NCBI GenBank assembly: GCA_023078685.1
Contig: JALGAS010000009.1
Span: 1,550,001-1,614,000, forward strand
Length of the DNA stretch: 64,000 bases
Direction: 5' to 3'
Origin: Neopestalotiopsis rosae
Taxonomy: Eukaryota; Ascomycota; Sordariomycetes; Amphisphaeriales; Sporocadaceae
A model generated the notes under the pieces. The model made no database searches and was not told where the DNA came from. It worked only from the letters and a program-made list of their open reading frames with translations. This document shows positions 10,986-21,271 of the stretch, piece after piece. Made by a program: the position numbers and the translations under genes. Position 1 is the first letter of the stretch; each line of letters starts with the position of its first letter.

Positions 10986-12227
10986 CCACCCTGAGCTCTG
11001 GTATCAAGCTGATGCCCTGTCGTTGATGGCTCTCGTCTACGGATGCTTGGCCTTGACAGCTTTGTATCTTGACCTCAGGGACGAACATCTTCCCGGCCAT
11101 CTCGGCTCCACCAGTCACATGCTCGAGGTGTTTATTGACAGGTGCTACCAATGTGCCCACCACATTGACCTCGAAACGCCAGGGAAATACAAGGTAGAAG
11201 CGGCTGTTGTGCGCATCGCAACTTTGGTATATTGCAAGCCCGATCTGAAGCGGGGCTTCGCAGCGCTCGCGCAAGCGATTGGCCTGGCCCAGTCGTCCGG
11301 CTATGCGAACCCTCGAGATCCGAGCCTGGAAGGCTTGGGCCTTTCCGAAATGCAAATCGAATATCGCAAGAGAGCATGGGAAAACCTGCAGTCTTTGAAA
11401 TACCATATTAGTTTCTATTGCAATCAGACACAAATGGTCCGTCCCGAGTTCAAAACAGAGGCCCTCACGAACTTATTTGATGCCGACATGCCGCTAGATC
11501 ATCGCGCTGATCTTCCTCCCCCGCGGCCATTGACCCAGTTTACGCCAGTACTCCCTCTCATCCTGAAGCGAGAGCTTCAAAGGGTATCGACAAAGATCGG
11601 GCTTGCCATATTCTACAGAGAGGGCATCACTTTGAAGGAGATCGATAAATTCGACGTACTACTCGACAACGCACATCGGAAAGTATCTAGTTCTACGTTG
11701 AGTGGAAGAGGACTTCAACATTTGACTCTCAAATACTCACTGTCAATCATCTATCATACCGCCAAGATCGTGCTTCACCGGTGGTCCCTCCTGGCTGAGA
11801 AGATAAATGATCAGAGCCCCTCTGCAAAGAAGTCACGCTTACGATGCGTCAGCTCTGCCATCGAGGTTCTCAAGATCCAAGAGGCTCTCCTTGAAAACCG
11901 TCGGTCGCAAGAAGGTAGATGGGAACTTGATCCATTGGTGATGTATGAATTTCTTCTGGCAACGACAATTGTGTGCCAGGAGCTGTCTCATTCCATACAA
12001 TCGATGCGACCAACAACAGCTGAGGGAGACTCACCGACCGTCCCTCAGCCCGAGCTGTGTCATTGGCTCGGGTGTTCGATTGAATTTTGGCAAGAGGCTA
12101 GGAGTTACGGGGTTTCCCCAGAGGCTCAATGGCTGTGTGCCATATTTTGTGGCGTGCTTCAACGAGCCTACCCTGCTTATGCTCTAGGCGATAAGCACTT
12201 GGGTTCACTAGCAGATAATTCTTCCTG
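10986..12227 (+). pseudogene. Fungal transcription factor, middle homology region only (5' truncated)
   Basis: About 414 codons matching the Fungal_trans (middle homology) region of Zn2Cys6 regulators. The frame includes ELWYQADALSLMALVYGCLA, the SSGYANPRDP / EIEYRKRAWENLQ-type segment (here MQIEYRKRAWENLQSL) and MVRPEFK. An acceptor AG at 10984-10985 opens the exon in frame, and a donor GTATGA at 12228 closes it. The DNA-binding Zn2Cys6 exon expected upstream is absent: 10780-10915 is minisatellite and 10701-10771 is inverted repeat. Without its zinc cluster it cannot act as a normal DNA-binding activator, so I call it a truncated gene. No internal stop is seen. Confidence 0.7.
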
Positions 12228-12978
12228 GTATGATTTATTATGTTCTTTTTCTTTATCTTTGTCCTTTCTATTAACCGTTTTGCCACGTTTTGCCATCCGT
12301 CATTTTAAAAACATCAACAAGTGCTCCCAACACGAATAATCGCTTACTCAATACAAAGTTTCCCATCTGGCGTTAGTGCTATGACCTGGTCTTTCGAAGG
12401 AGAAGACCAGGATGTCTTTCTGGATACGGTAGTGTGGAATATGACCAGTAGTAGCAGTATCTGGGTAAGTCTATCTATCCACTTGTTTTCGGGTTGAACT
12501 GTATAGTTAAACAAAATTTAGAACGACCTCGGTAACCAGTATACGCAGAGCTATCCTTCCTCCGGCGAGCAGGGGTAGACTTCCGCATCCTACCTGGCCG
12601 TATCCATACCTTCCAATTTTTCTTAGATGCACGAGATACGCCAGCAGGATAACCCTAAATGGATCATACTAACTAGGCACCGGAAGTCTGTTCAGCAACA
12701 AATCAACACTTCCGCACATCGACTTATGTTATATATCAGCCGTAATCAGAATTATAGCATGGACACCAGTTTCTGGCGTACTATTTGATTGGATAGCATA
12801 GTTGCCAGTCAGTTGATCAGTGTGATACATATCCTGCTCCAAATGTGGAGTTAAACTACATAAAACGACCCTGGTATTTGAGTCTATCTGCGCAGCGGCA
12901 TTACGAATGTTCCAAAACATCAACATTGAGGCAATTTCTAGGAAAAGATATTGGCAGAGACATCACCGTAATCACCTA
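12228..12978. other. 3' flank of truncated transcription factor, no further gene
   Basis: Follows the exon end at 12227. A possible intron from GTATGA could run to an AG near 12320, but no downstream coding segment is convincing. The remainder up to the MITE at 12979 holds only short chance frames. Confidence 0.4.
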
Positions 12979-13308
12979 CAGACAGAATTAAAATCGGCTT
13001 CTTCTTGTTGGCGCTCGTCTCTTGTCTTTAAGCACAGACGATCCACATCTGGCGCTGACATTCATGTGCATCAGTCAGACCCACTTGGTAGTGTCATCTA
13101 TGAGTACTCCGGCAAGTCAAAGGTTATCAACATGACAGTAGAAAATTGCTTGTCAACCAGAGCCGGTTTTGGCTGACTGAAGTACTTATGGATGACAGTA
13201 CTAAGTGGGTCTGGCTGAGGTACATCAAGGTCAGCGCCAGATATGGATCGTCCGTGCTCAGAGACGAGAAGAGAGACGAAAGACAAGAAGCCAATTTTGA
13301 TGGTCTCT
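12979..13308. mobile_element. Foldback MITE, copy A (330 bp, TA-flanked)
   Basis: A 330-bp non-coding element with long imperfect inverted arms of about 130-150 bp around a short loop. The left arm contains GGCGCTGACATTCATGTGCA and the right arm its inverted counterpart. Ends are of the type CAGAGACCATCAAAATYGG. TA lies on both sides (12977-12978 and 13309-13310). A second 330-bp copy is at 44874-45203 and a truncated one at 13552-13816. TA target and terminal CAG suggest mobilisation by a Tc1/mariner-type transposase; its ends do not match the Fot1-like element in this window. Confidence 0.8.
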
Positions 13309-13551
13309 GTACAATCAACTTTCCATCGTGTGTCAGCGTTGAATTATTGTGCATATCATACTCTTCTCGGGCATGATACATCATCTCCAAGACTTGCGGA
13401 AGGTGCAACCAACGTTGGAGTATACAGAAGATAGCGCGACACACAATTGTCTCGACGCAGCTTTCGAACGACTTTCCTGGTTCGTGTTCTCAGCGATGAC
13501 GTCCATCATTCCATGTTGGGCGACCTCTGGAAACAACACATCTCAGCTAAC

Positions 13552-13816
13552 CATATCCGGCGCTGACATCCATGTACCTCAGCCAGACCCACTGGTACTG
13601 TCATCCATGAGTACTTCGGCCAGCCAAAGGTAATCAAGCTGACAGTAGAAAGTTGCTTGTCAACGAGAGCCAGTTTTGGCTGACTGAAGTACTCATGGAT
13701 GACAGTGCTAAGTAGGTCTGGCTAGGGTACATATAGATCAGCGCAGAATATGGATCGTCCGTGCTCAAAGACGAGAAGAGAGACAAAAGACAAGAAGCCA
13801 ATTTTGATGGTCTCTA
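13552..13816. mobile_element. Foldback MITE, copy B (left arm truncated)
   Basis: The same family as 12979-13308, beginning inside the left arm at about 13552 and running to the right end at 13816, followed by TA. About 65 bases of the left arm are missing relative to the 330-bp copies. It lies in the same orientation as copy A only 244 bp downstream. Confidence 0.75.
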
Positions 13817-13846
13817 TATTCTTCTTGATACTCTTCTGGTTACAGT

Positions 13847-13908
13847 ACACACACACACACACACACACAAGTTTATTACGCCCGGGCTATTCCCCTAGAG
13901 GGCAACTA
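13847..13908 (-). repeat. Right inverted repeat with (AC)n microsatellite
   Basis: An AC run (13847-13869) followed by the inverted copy of 10701-10735 at 13871-13906, then TA. The bases preceding the AC run (CTTGATACTCTTCTGGTTAC) also follow the TG run at the other end, in direct orientation. Sequence beyond 13908 to about 14000 resembles 36240-36310, so this boundary may be internal to a longer repeat. Confidence 0.6.
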
Positions 13909-14190
13909 ACGCTATAGTACAAGATTGCTTCTAAAGTTTCCGGCCTAACTCCGATTCAGGCCCGTACCGACTGGCTATCTCAATTCTGTCCAACCCATCT
14001 TGCGTTCATGACATTCCTGTATGATACTGTTACCGTATTTAGTTGTAGTATGTTGCAAATCTGCCTGAAGTTGACTTCTCCAAGTGAGCAGAGTCCTATC
14101 CTCGGCGACTGAAGCGCGACCTGCGGGGTTAGTATTATTTTGAAATGTCTGTTACATGATCTCGACTCCCTGCATACCCAGGCTATCAAA

Positions 14191-14729
14191 TCAGAATTTC
14201 AGAGCAAAGTTCCAAATAATGCTTTCGGGTTTTTGCAGATGCTCGACAAGCCCCTTTCGCCCAAGAGGCAAGAGACTCAAAAGCGCCATGTTTCCTGCTC
14301 GAAGAGCGAAGTCCCGAACTGAATGAGTACGGAAGGTTAGACAAAATATGTGAAGTGCGATATAACCAATGTGCACAGCCAGTGAAAGTATTGTGATAGG
14401 ACCTATCAGCTTATGTCGGCGCACTACGTCCCGACAAAGGAAAAACTTCAGTGGGTGCAGAAGGATGGACCTTGCGAGCCTTTGTGTCTGATTGCCAAGT
14501 TGACAACTATGATCAAAAGGAATAAGCCACACCAAGATATGGCTATGTAAGGGTGACATTCATCTCCATATAACTTCTGCGTAAGAGTAATCACAGTGTT
14601 GGTGGCTCTTGATTCATTGCTGTGGGAGGAATCGAATCGTATATATTGATATTTCCCTGGTGAAATGATGATGCCGAACGCACGTTTCAGAGTATCATAC
14701 ATAGATAATGAAGTGAAGTTGGGGTACAT
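14191..14729 (-). pseudogene. Ferric-reductase-like membrane protein fragment
   Basis: From ATG 14729 a frame of 93 codons ends in a membrane segment (CGLFLLIIVVNLAIRHK). It continues after an apparent one-base frame change near 14490 with RRHKLIGPITILSLAVHIGY and TFRTHSVRDFALRAGNMALL. The RAGNMALLSLLPL stretch resembles the start of the ferric-reductase-like transmembrane domain of fungal metalloreductases. No heme-binding histidine pairs, FAD or NADPH domains follow, and the frame stops at 14191. I read it as a truncated, frameshifted relic; the family call rests on one short motif. Confidence 0.35.
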
Positions 14730-15284
14730 CCGGAAATGAAACCAAGCGTCAGTGGCATACCGAAACGATCCAAAGAGCTAGTAGTGTACAGTAACGGAAT
14801 CGGCTTCCGCATTCTTTAACTGGAATGTTTTCCAACATGTCCGTTTTCGGCGCTGACACGGTGTCGTTATTTGTCGAATTACTGTATACAAGGAACTACA
14901 TCCAAAATGTAGTCTTTGGATTTGCCAGAGAGGCCATCTGTATCCTGTTTTTGATCGCATTGAACGCAAGCAACACGCTTCTGCAAATGTTTGTGCTTCT
15001 TCCCGCTGCTAAAAAAGGGAGTACAGATCCAATCCTCACATTTTGAATCCGTTGCAGTGAACACGATTTGTCTTCTCGCTGTGGCAATACTAATTTGCGA
15101 CGGACCTTGGCTCCCAAGACGATTTCTTTACCCACGTTGACCGCTGGCCAGCTTTCCTCCAGCATCAGTCCGTAGAGTCATGCTGGAATACTTCTTAGCA
15201 CGATTGCACAATCATTGACAGATCTTGACTGCTCAACGGATACGTTAGATGGAGAAGAATAGTACCGGTCGGCTGTTCTCGTTC
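14730..15284. other. Intergenic stretch without recognisable gene
   Basis: Several overlapping short frames on both strands around 14825-15165, none with a family motif or a plausible start and intron structure. Confidence 0.35.
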
Positions 15285-15450
15285 TCACTTCGCGAGTCGG
15301 AAGAGCTTGGTGACGCCCCTCGCCGTTGATACCATGTTGCGAGTGTTTCGGCGTTTCACAACATCCGGAGCCGCCGTGTCACTCTCACTTCGCAAGCAAA
15401 GAACGGGAAACTCATGTAGTACGTGCTGTATCTGTGGAAGCTCTGAAATT
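15285..15450 (-). pseudogene. Relic of the nuclease-like family present intact at 54561-56077
   Basis: Two minus-strand frames together reproduce a short conserved block of the intact gene. YYMSFPFFACEVR corresponds to YFMYFPFLACEVK. After a frame change, APDVVKRRNTRNMVSTARG and TKLFRLAK correspond to ALDIADRQNTHSMTLAARG and VELFRLVK. Only about 55 residues survive, the ExK lysine is replaced by arginine, and no start or stop context remains. Confidence 0.65.
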
Positions 15451-15761
15451 CGCTGGTATTCGAGTAAACTCTTCTCCGCAAAGATAGAGGCTGTGCAGGA
15501 TAATTGGGTTGAGTCCATATACAGAATGTCAAGTACATAACTAATACAAATTGCTTGCCACCAAACAGGCTCGCGCTGGGTAACGCATGCAGTTTAAGCT
15601 GTAAAGAGTGGACAACTATAGTATATGGTCACGGTTCGCACATACCATGGATCTCCATGAATACGGACTCGTATACATTTGCGACTCATGGATCTTCTTT
15701 CTGGAACCTGTACTAAAGCGATTATCTTGATTAGCTAGCACGACGGTATTTGAGGAGGGGA

Positions 15762-15763
<2 letters not shown>

Positions 15764-15796
<33 letters not shown>

Positions 15797-15806
15797 AAAA
15801 AAAAAA
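15764..15806. repeat. Poly-G tract (31 nt) next to poly-A (11 nt)
   Basis: Thirty-one consecutive G from 15764 to 15794, one C, then eleven A from 15796 to 15806. Read on the minus strand it encodes a proline run following the conserved small gene at 15831-16214. Runs of this length are unstable and often mis-assembled. Confidence 0.95.
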
Positions 15807-15830
15807 GGACCGGCGCTCCTACCAAATGGT

Positions 15831-16214
15831 TCAATTATTTGCCATTCGTCGACGTGACTTTCGTCTGTGAGCGATAGGCTTCCTTGTGAAGAGAATTGAC
15901 GGGTTTTCATGGCGGCTGCGTAGACCTTGGAGCTCATTGTCGGTTGTTGCCATTTCGCGCCTGGCCTTCTCGACTGTTGCAGGATACCTGCCACTTTCTT
16001 CCCACCTCTCAACGTCTTTTTCCAACTTCTCTAGCTTACGCTTTTTTCTGGCCATTTTAGGGCATATGTGACAGTGTCTTTCGGTATGATGGGTGATTGC
16101 AACAAGCTTGAGTCCGCACGTCTCACCTATGCGGCTTTCCTTTTCACATTGGGACTCCAATTTGCCCCATGTCCAATATCCGCAGCCCCATCTTGTTTGC
16201 TCGAAGAAGCACAT
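15831..16214 (-). CDS. Small conserved fungal protein with coiled coil (hypothetical)
   Basis: ATG at 16214 opens a 127-codon frame. The N-terminus (MCFFEQTRWGCGYWTWGKL) and the segment RHCHICPKMARKKRKLEKLE resemble a small Cys/Trp-rich hypothetical family that I recall from Sordariomycetes. The Cys/His spacing could bind a metal ion. A basic, heptad-like helix (KLEKLEKDVERWEESGRY) follows. Near 15920 a second frame (RQFSSQGSLSLTDESHVDEW) continues the protein-like composition into the poly-G/poly-P tract, so there may be a frameshift or an unrecognised intron at the C-terminus. Function unknown. Confidence 0.55.
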   Translation of the reverse strand: MCFFEQTRWGCGYWTWGKLESQCEKESRIGETCGLKLVAITHHTERHCHICPKMARKKRKLEKLEKDVERWEESGRYPATVEKARREMATTDNELQGLRSRHENPSILFTRKPIAHRRKSRRRMANN

Positions 16215-17710
16215 TGCCTCTTCGGCTTTCCTTGGAAGAGATCAAAAATTTTCGCAAAAGAACGGGTTTTCCCACAGGATATGCAGTCGTGAGAAGTTTA
16301 ACTTTTGGTGGTTCCAGCAGAAAGAAATTATACAACTTATGGTCAAACCGGACGCAACCCTTTATCAATGAGTGGAGTAGTAATGCAGTTGGCTGCAAGT
16401 TTGACCTATCCAACTTGTCGGTATCCAATCACGTCGTAGTGTCCTTGCGCATCGGCTAGGAACAAGGGCAGAAAATTAGCATGACCCTGCTCCTGCCTTC
16501 CCCACCCATAGGCCAAAGATAGCTAACCTAGCAAGTGATAGAAATTGGTCCAATGTTGACAACTAACCTAGCGATGTGGGACCGAAAGTCCATCTTAGTT
16601 CTCTGCTCAAGCGCATACTGGGCTTCGCCGGACTCCAAGCAGAGCACGCAATGCCAATGACAAAATTCATGCGGTTCCCAATACATAACTACTATGTGAT
16701 CAAAAGTGCTGCCAACTAATTCGCAAAATGCATCCTAGTTAGGCACTCATCTCCCGCATTCATGGTCCGGATGACCTCGAAGCTCTTTTTTTCCTCATCA
16801 ATTTCTCCAAAAATGATCTTAATCATCTATAAGTTGCATAGCGTACATAATGGGCTCTTCGAGTTTTGCGATGGCTGAGAGATGAATTGATTCTAGGGGC
16901 GCTTGATTTTGAAATAGAAGTCACTAGGAGATTGGGTCTGTGGAGCCCAAATGATTTACAAAAATGACTCCGTGCCGAAGGTGTTGGCAGACCTGACCAT
17001 ACCAAAATGGACACTGTATATATTCGTGCTACATTACATAGGCAGCCAAGAAATCTTTTCCATGGTACAGTCCGGAAAGAAATCGGCTTCCCCCCTTGTC
17101 TGGTCGAAGTTTGGGTCAGGTGATCCATTTTTGGCCATACACAATATCCATCGTAGTGTCAGACTCGCTACTTCCAACTGGTGGGCGGAAGAATAAGTGG
17201 TGTCCCCAAACGCACGAAACAATCTCTTGCTGGACTATTGGCAAACTATGCAGCACAAACAAGTCTACGGTACATACGTGGTCAACCTGCTGACCGAGTA
17301 TGGATTATAATCTCAGCGTGGTGGTTACTTAAGCCAATTTTGGATCTTCATTTAGATTATGTACAGTGGTGTCTAAAAATAGCTTTATTATGTACCCTCG
17401 AGAAAAGTCGCAGCCCGATCTCGATTCGTATCCGAAAAAAGGGATCACCTACGCCTACAGTAAAGTCATGTCATGACTCGGCAGGCGTTACATATAACAC
17501 AATTATGCACAACTACCGCAATCGCGCGCTTCATGAGAAATGCCTCCTTTGGGAAGTAGGGGGTCGTCTGAGTTAGTTAACTATCTAGCTAGTACATTGG
17601 GCATCGCCAGTCCAACGGCGTCGACAAATTGTCGTTCTCGCTGACCCCTGACGAGACACACACCACCGTGCCTCTGCCCTATCCGCTGCATCCTGAGTCG
17701 TCTTTGTGTC
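16215..17710. other. Gene-poor stretch with transposon-end-like traces
   Basis: No recognisable gene. Sequences such as CCAAAATGGACACTGTATA (about 16994-17012) and TACAGTGGTGTCTAAAAATA (about 17360-17379) look like ends of Tc1/mariner-type elements. I cannot find a matching opposite end for either, so no element is annotated. Confidence 0.35.
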
Positions 17711-18770
17711 TCATCCAGGAACCTGTGGCATCGCCATCCCGTGGGCACCTGCCTTCTTCTTCTTCTTCTTCTTTTTTGAAGGGGGGGGGGGGGGGGGGGG
17801 GGCGGGTTTCCAAGGCAGCCCTGCGCCGGGCGAGAAGAACGGGATGAAGGAACAGTCCTGAACGACACCGCCGGTAACGATGAAGCGTAGATCGGGATCC
17901 GCCAGCTTCGCAGCACCAGCGATGGCGTCGGACGCGATGAAGATCTTGGTGGCGTCGCCCTCAATATTGCAAGCGATGACGTAGAAGTAGTTCCCCATGG
18001 TGTCCACGGCCATGTACACGCCAGGCGTCGAGCTGGACTCGTCGTAGTTCACAGGCATCAGGTCGAGTAGGTCGGCACCATTAGGGATCGCGTCGATGCT
18101 GCTAGGGCGGATGCGCGACACGCCAAAGGCAGCCATGGTGTCGGGGTAGTAGTAGAAGATGCAGGTCGTCGCCTCGGACGACTCGGACTCTTTGTAAGAG
18201 CCGTAGGCGGCGCTGGGAATAGACAGGGCGTCCGCCGCAGCAGTCTTTGGGTCGCTGGAACCGTCGCCCTGGGCCAGGCCCAGATTGCCGTCGTCGTCGT
18301 TGATCAAGATGTAGGAGCCGCTCTGGTCGACGACGGCTATGTACACAAGGTCGTACTGGGTGGCGTCGCCGTTCGAGTCGTCGCTAGAGTCGTTACCGCC
18401 GGTCGAGTTGTCATCGCCAGTAGAGTCGCCACCGGATCCAAGCAGCTTGCAGCCAGAGACAAGATCAGGCGAAGTGAAGGTCGCAAGCGACACGGTATTG
18501 AGCTGGAAGAAGTCAAGGCTGGTGTCATTAGCTAGGGCTATATTGTAGGCGATGCCATTGGCACAGTCTGCCTCCGTGGAATACTCGGCCTTGAGGCTGA
18601 CGGACGGCTCATTGATGACAGAGATCAGTCGGCAGCCCTTGGTTCCAAGCAGGATAAGATCGATACCGACATCGACGTGAATGGGAAAGGCAAGCTTTGA
18701 GCTGACAGTGATCAACCCTTTGGCATCGAATCGGGTGGTGAAGACAGGCGTGAAGGGTGTCGCCCGTCGA
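17711..18770 (-). pseudogene. Fragment of an unknown, probably secreted protein
   Basis: An open minus-strand frame encodes a protein with conserved-looking segments: LLGTKGCRLISVI, a Cys-containing stretch DCANGIAYNIALANDTSLDF, SPDLVSGCKLLGSG, a Ser/Gly/Asp linker, and TPGVYMAVDTMGNYFYVIAC. Composition suggests an extracellular fungal protein, but the family is not identified. The coding part ends in an artificial-looking tail (proline then lysine runs) created by the poly-G/TTC tract at 17754-17802. At its 5' side it is fused out of frame to a PNP_UDP fragment at about 18770, so both ends are damaged. Confidence 0.5.
17754..17802. repeat. TTC repeat plus poly-G tract (22 nt)
   Basis: A TTC trinucleotide run (about 17754-17772) and six T are followed by GAA and twenty-two consecutive G (17781-17802). 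This is the second very long G tract within 2 kb; both read as proline runs on the minus strand. Confidence 0.95.
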
Positions 18771-18894
18771 GCATCGCGATGGCTGCGGTCTGCTCCTTGG
18801 GCAGGGCGCAGACCCATCCGACTGTATAGGCATCGCGAGTGCGCGAGGGTGTCGCCATGGTGGGTGTGTTGGTAAGAGTGCTCTCGGCGGTCAT
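18770..18894 (-). pseudogene. N-terminal fragment of a PNP_UDP-type NLR or effector
   Basis: From ATG 18894 the frame reads a short Ser/Thr-rich leader and then AYTVGWVCALPKEQTAAIAM-LD. This is the characteristic first strand and helix of nucleoside-phosphorylase domains at the N-terminus of many fungal NOD-like receptors. Homology stops after about 45 residues at a junction near 18770 with an unrelated gene fragment. The intact PNP_UDP gene at 43218 shares only the general pattern (YTVAWIAPLEIETQAALHML), so this is a separate paralogue's relic. Confidence 0.7.
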
Positions 18895-19039
18895 CGATGG
18901 CTAGAGAGTCAATCGAAAGTATCGGTGTCATGACCAGGCAGTCAGGGAAAGAGTCAAGAAAGTCCTACGTAGCCTGGCAGGCTGACTGCGCGGCTCTTCA
19001 TGCATAATGCATCGCGGCGGTGATTGGCCAGCAGCGTAC

Positions 19040-19800
19040 ACGGCGACTTTGAGCGGCGTCTCGTCTACGAATATTTTCTGCGCAGGATCGCAACGACGAT
19101 CTCTATCCCACTCAGTGCGACGGTAGACGTTGAAAAGGTCCTGATAAACACGCCCAATCGCGCAGATGTAGGCATTTCATGTTGCTATGAGCATGTTTTA
19201 GGACGTACAGTGACCATATGACGCCGGTCTACTACATCATTGCTAGCGAGAGCAACCGATCGTGTCCTCACTTCCAAACGGTCAGCAAACGTTCGTGACG
19301 GCCGCGCCACTTGCTTAGGCAAGCGCAACTCGATTTGGCTGTCGCAACCGGTCTCTTCATTCGCCAAATCCCGCTTCTTTGCTAAGAAAATGATGGCCGC
19401 ATACAAGACAGTCAGATCTATTCCGAAAAGAGCTAGACCCGGCAGCACCCGCTACACTCCACTGCAGTCAAGCTCATTTTTACACTTCTGTCCTATGCCA
19501 CGACTACCAATTCGGACACGGAAAAGAATAATAAAATAATGCCCCCGACGTGAAACTTGCACAGTCATCAATTCGTCACCGATCTGACTACTGGGCGGGC
19601 GGCCGCAGGACATGTCTACCTGGTGAAAGTGGCCCGTTTTCGCCACAGCCTGTGACACGGAAACCTGTAGCTCTTGCACCGCGCTAATAGCGGGGTAGTC
19701 TACCGTCTATAACGCTATACATCTTACTGAGAGATACGGGCACTCAAGCGTTATGTGACAGTTCTTGATACGCTCGTTCAGCAGGCTGGGCAACAATTTA
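19040..19800 (+). repeat. Dispersed repeat R3, copy 1
   Basis: About 700 bp shared, with considerable divergence, with 31860-32500 (same orientation) and 37490-38080 (inverted). Conserved blocks include CAGTGCGAC(G/A)GTAGACGTTGAAAA, GGACGTACAGTGACCATATG and CGGGCGGGCGGCCGC. Translations of copies 1 and 3 agree over ATVDVEKVL followed by NT, ADVGIS and GRTVTI, so the family has a protein-coding ancestry. All copies are broken by stops. Family unknown. Confidence 0.7.
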
Positions 19801-21271
19801 CTCCAATCAGATGCGAAAGCGTGGCCATCTCAAAAATGCAATGATCTACCATGCATTTGCGGATTTGCCCAAGCACAGCCTAGAACCCCCAGTAACTATT
19901 GATGTTGAAGATGCCCCAAACACAACTGATTAGTTGTCGAACTTCGCATTCATAACCCAAAAGTGAGAAGCAAGACGTCTTTGAGTCGTTTTTTCTTCTT
20001 CTAAATAAGAGGCCGTCTCAATGGCAAGCTCTAAATCTTGCCCAACTGAGGGACAACATGTGTTAAAATCTATCGGCGAGTTGTCACTAGCTGGTCGTGG
20101 CTGGGTTCAGAGGCTGGTTCCGGGCGAGCCTTCCCAGAGTCCCTTTTTGTGCGCCAACGCATGTTGGCCTTCTTGCAAATGTGCATCTTGAAATAAGAAA
20201 TCCTAGAGGCATGTTCCAGTATTACACCTTAGGATAAGACCAATGCCAGCCATATCGTCCCTGGTAGTTTTGCGTCACAAGTGTCACGAATCCAATGGTA
20301 GGCTGAATATCTTATCGCGCCTGAAATAGTTATATGAAGATCTACTGATCCGATCAGCAGATGGAAAAGTCGGCGCATTGCATTGTGCCAGCTCCGCAGC
20401 TCCGTGAGATCCTGGTCAAGGTCTTGGATCAACTGATTATGTCGTGGCTTTCATATTTATTTGATAGTATTGAGGCGCAGAACGAGAACCTTATTGTCTT
20501 GACGCTGTCTGAAAATGACAAGATTGCGTCTCCAGCACTGTATACGGCTGCAGCATGTAGTAGAGGCTTCTGATTTCCTGGTATAAATTCATCTGCTATT
20601 CAAGGGGTTAATGGTAACAATCGAGCAATGGCCGCTACGATCTCATGCCTATTATCAGGCTTCTCGGAAGATTGAGAGAATCTCTAGTAGTCTGAGCACG
20701 AAACCATCCTATGTTCTGCATCTAAATCAAGGGATGAAAAGCACGTCCAAGAATGCCTGTACTGTAGTAGAAAATTATATGTCGTTGATCAAAACAATTG
20801 ACTATTGATATCAATGAAGAAGGGCCACATTGGGAGAATAACAAACATGTCTAGGCCTTATGATAGTGGTCTTTAAACAACCAGGATCCGTCGTATCAAC
20901 ATACGATGCACGCATGGACCTCTTGGTGGCATCCAGTGCCCCCTAAGACATCACGGTTCTGAGTGCCGTGTGGCGGTATTGGAAGATCTGAAACGTTACT
21001 CATGTGGTTTTACGTCCTTGAACACATAGTCTGAGTCAATCCGACTCGTGATCTGATGTCTGAGACCCTGTGATGGAAGAGAACAACCAAGAAAAAGAGC
21101 TTCAATAGAGCCGGAGTGGAAGTAGCAAAAATAAATAGTAGGAAGACATTATTTAAACTCTTCTTCTCGGAGGCACTGCGCACTACTATACCACCTTCTT
21201 CACTATGAATTGTCGGGTGACATGATCCGGGATAAAGCACAACGAACCAGGGACGAAGATTCTGAGTAACT
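19801..21271. other. Intergenic stretch, no recognisable gene
   Basis: Short frames only (for example 20229-20432 minus, 20361-20573 plus). A stop in frame at 21263-21265 bounds the start of the next gene. No repeats shared with other parts of the window were noticed. Confidence 0.4.

Noticed and set aside
15731..16012. Minus-strand frame ending in a proline run
   Set aside because: The proline run is translated poly-G. Only the part overlapping the conserved small gene may be real, as a frameshifted C-terminus.
16994..17379. Possible Tc1/mariner element bounded by CCAAAATGGACACTGTA and TACAGTGGTGTCTAAAAA
   Set aside because: The two ends face outward rather than inward and are not inverted copies of each other, so they do not define an element.
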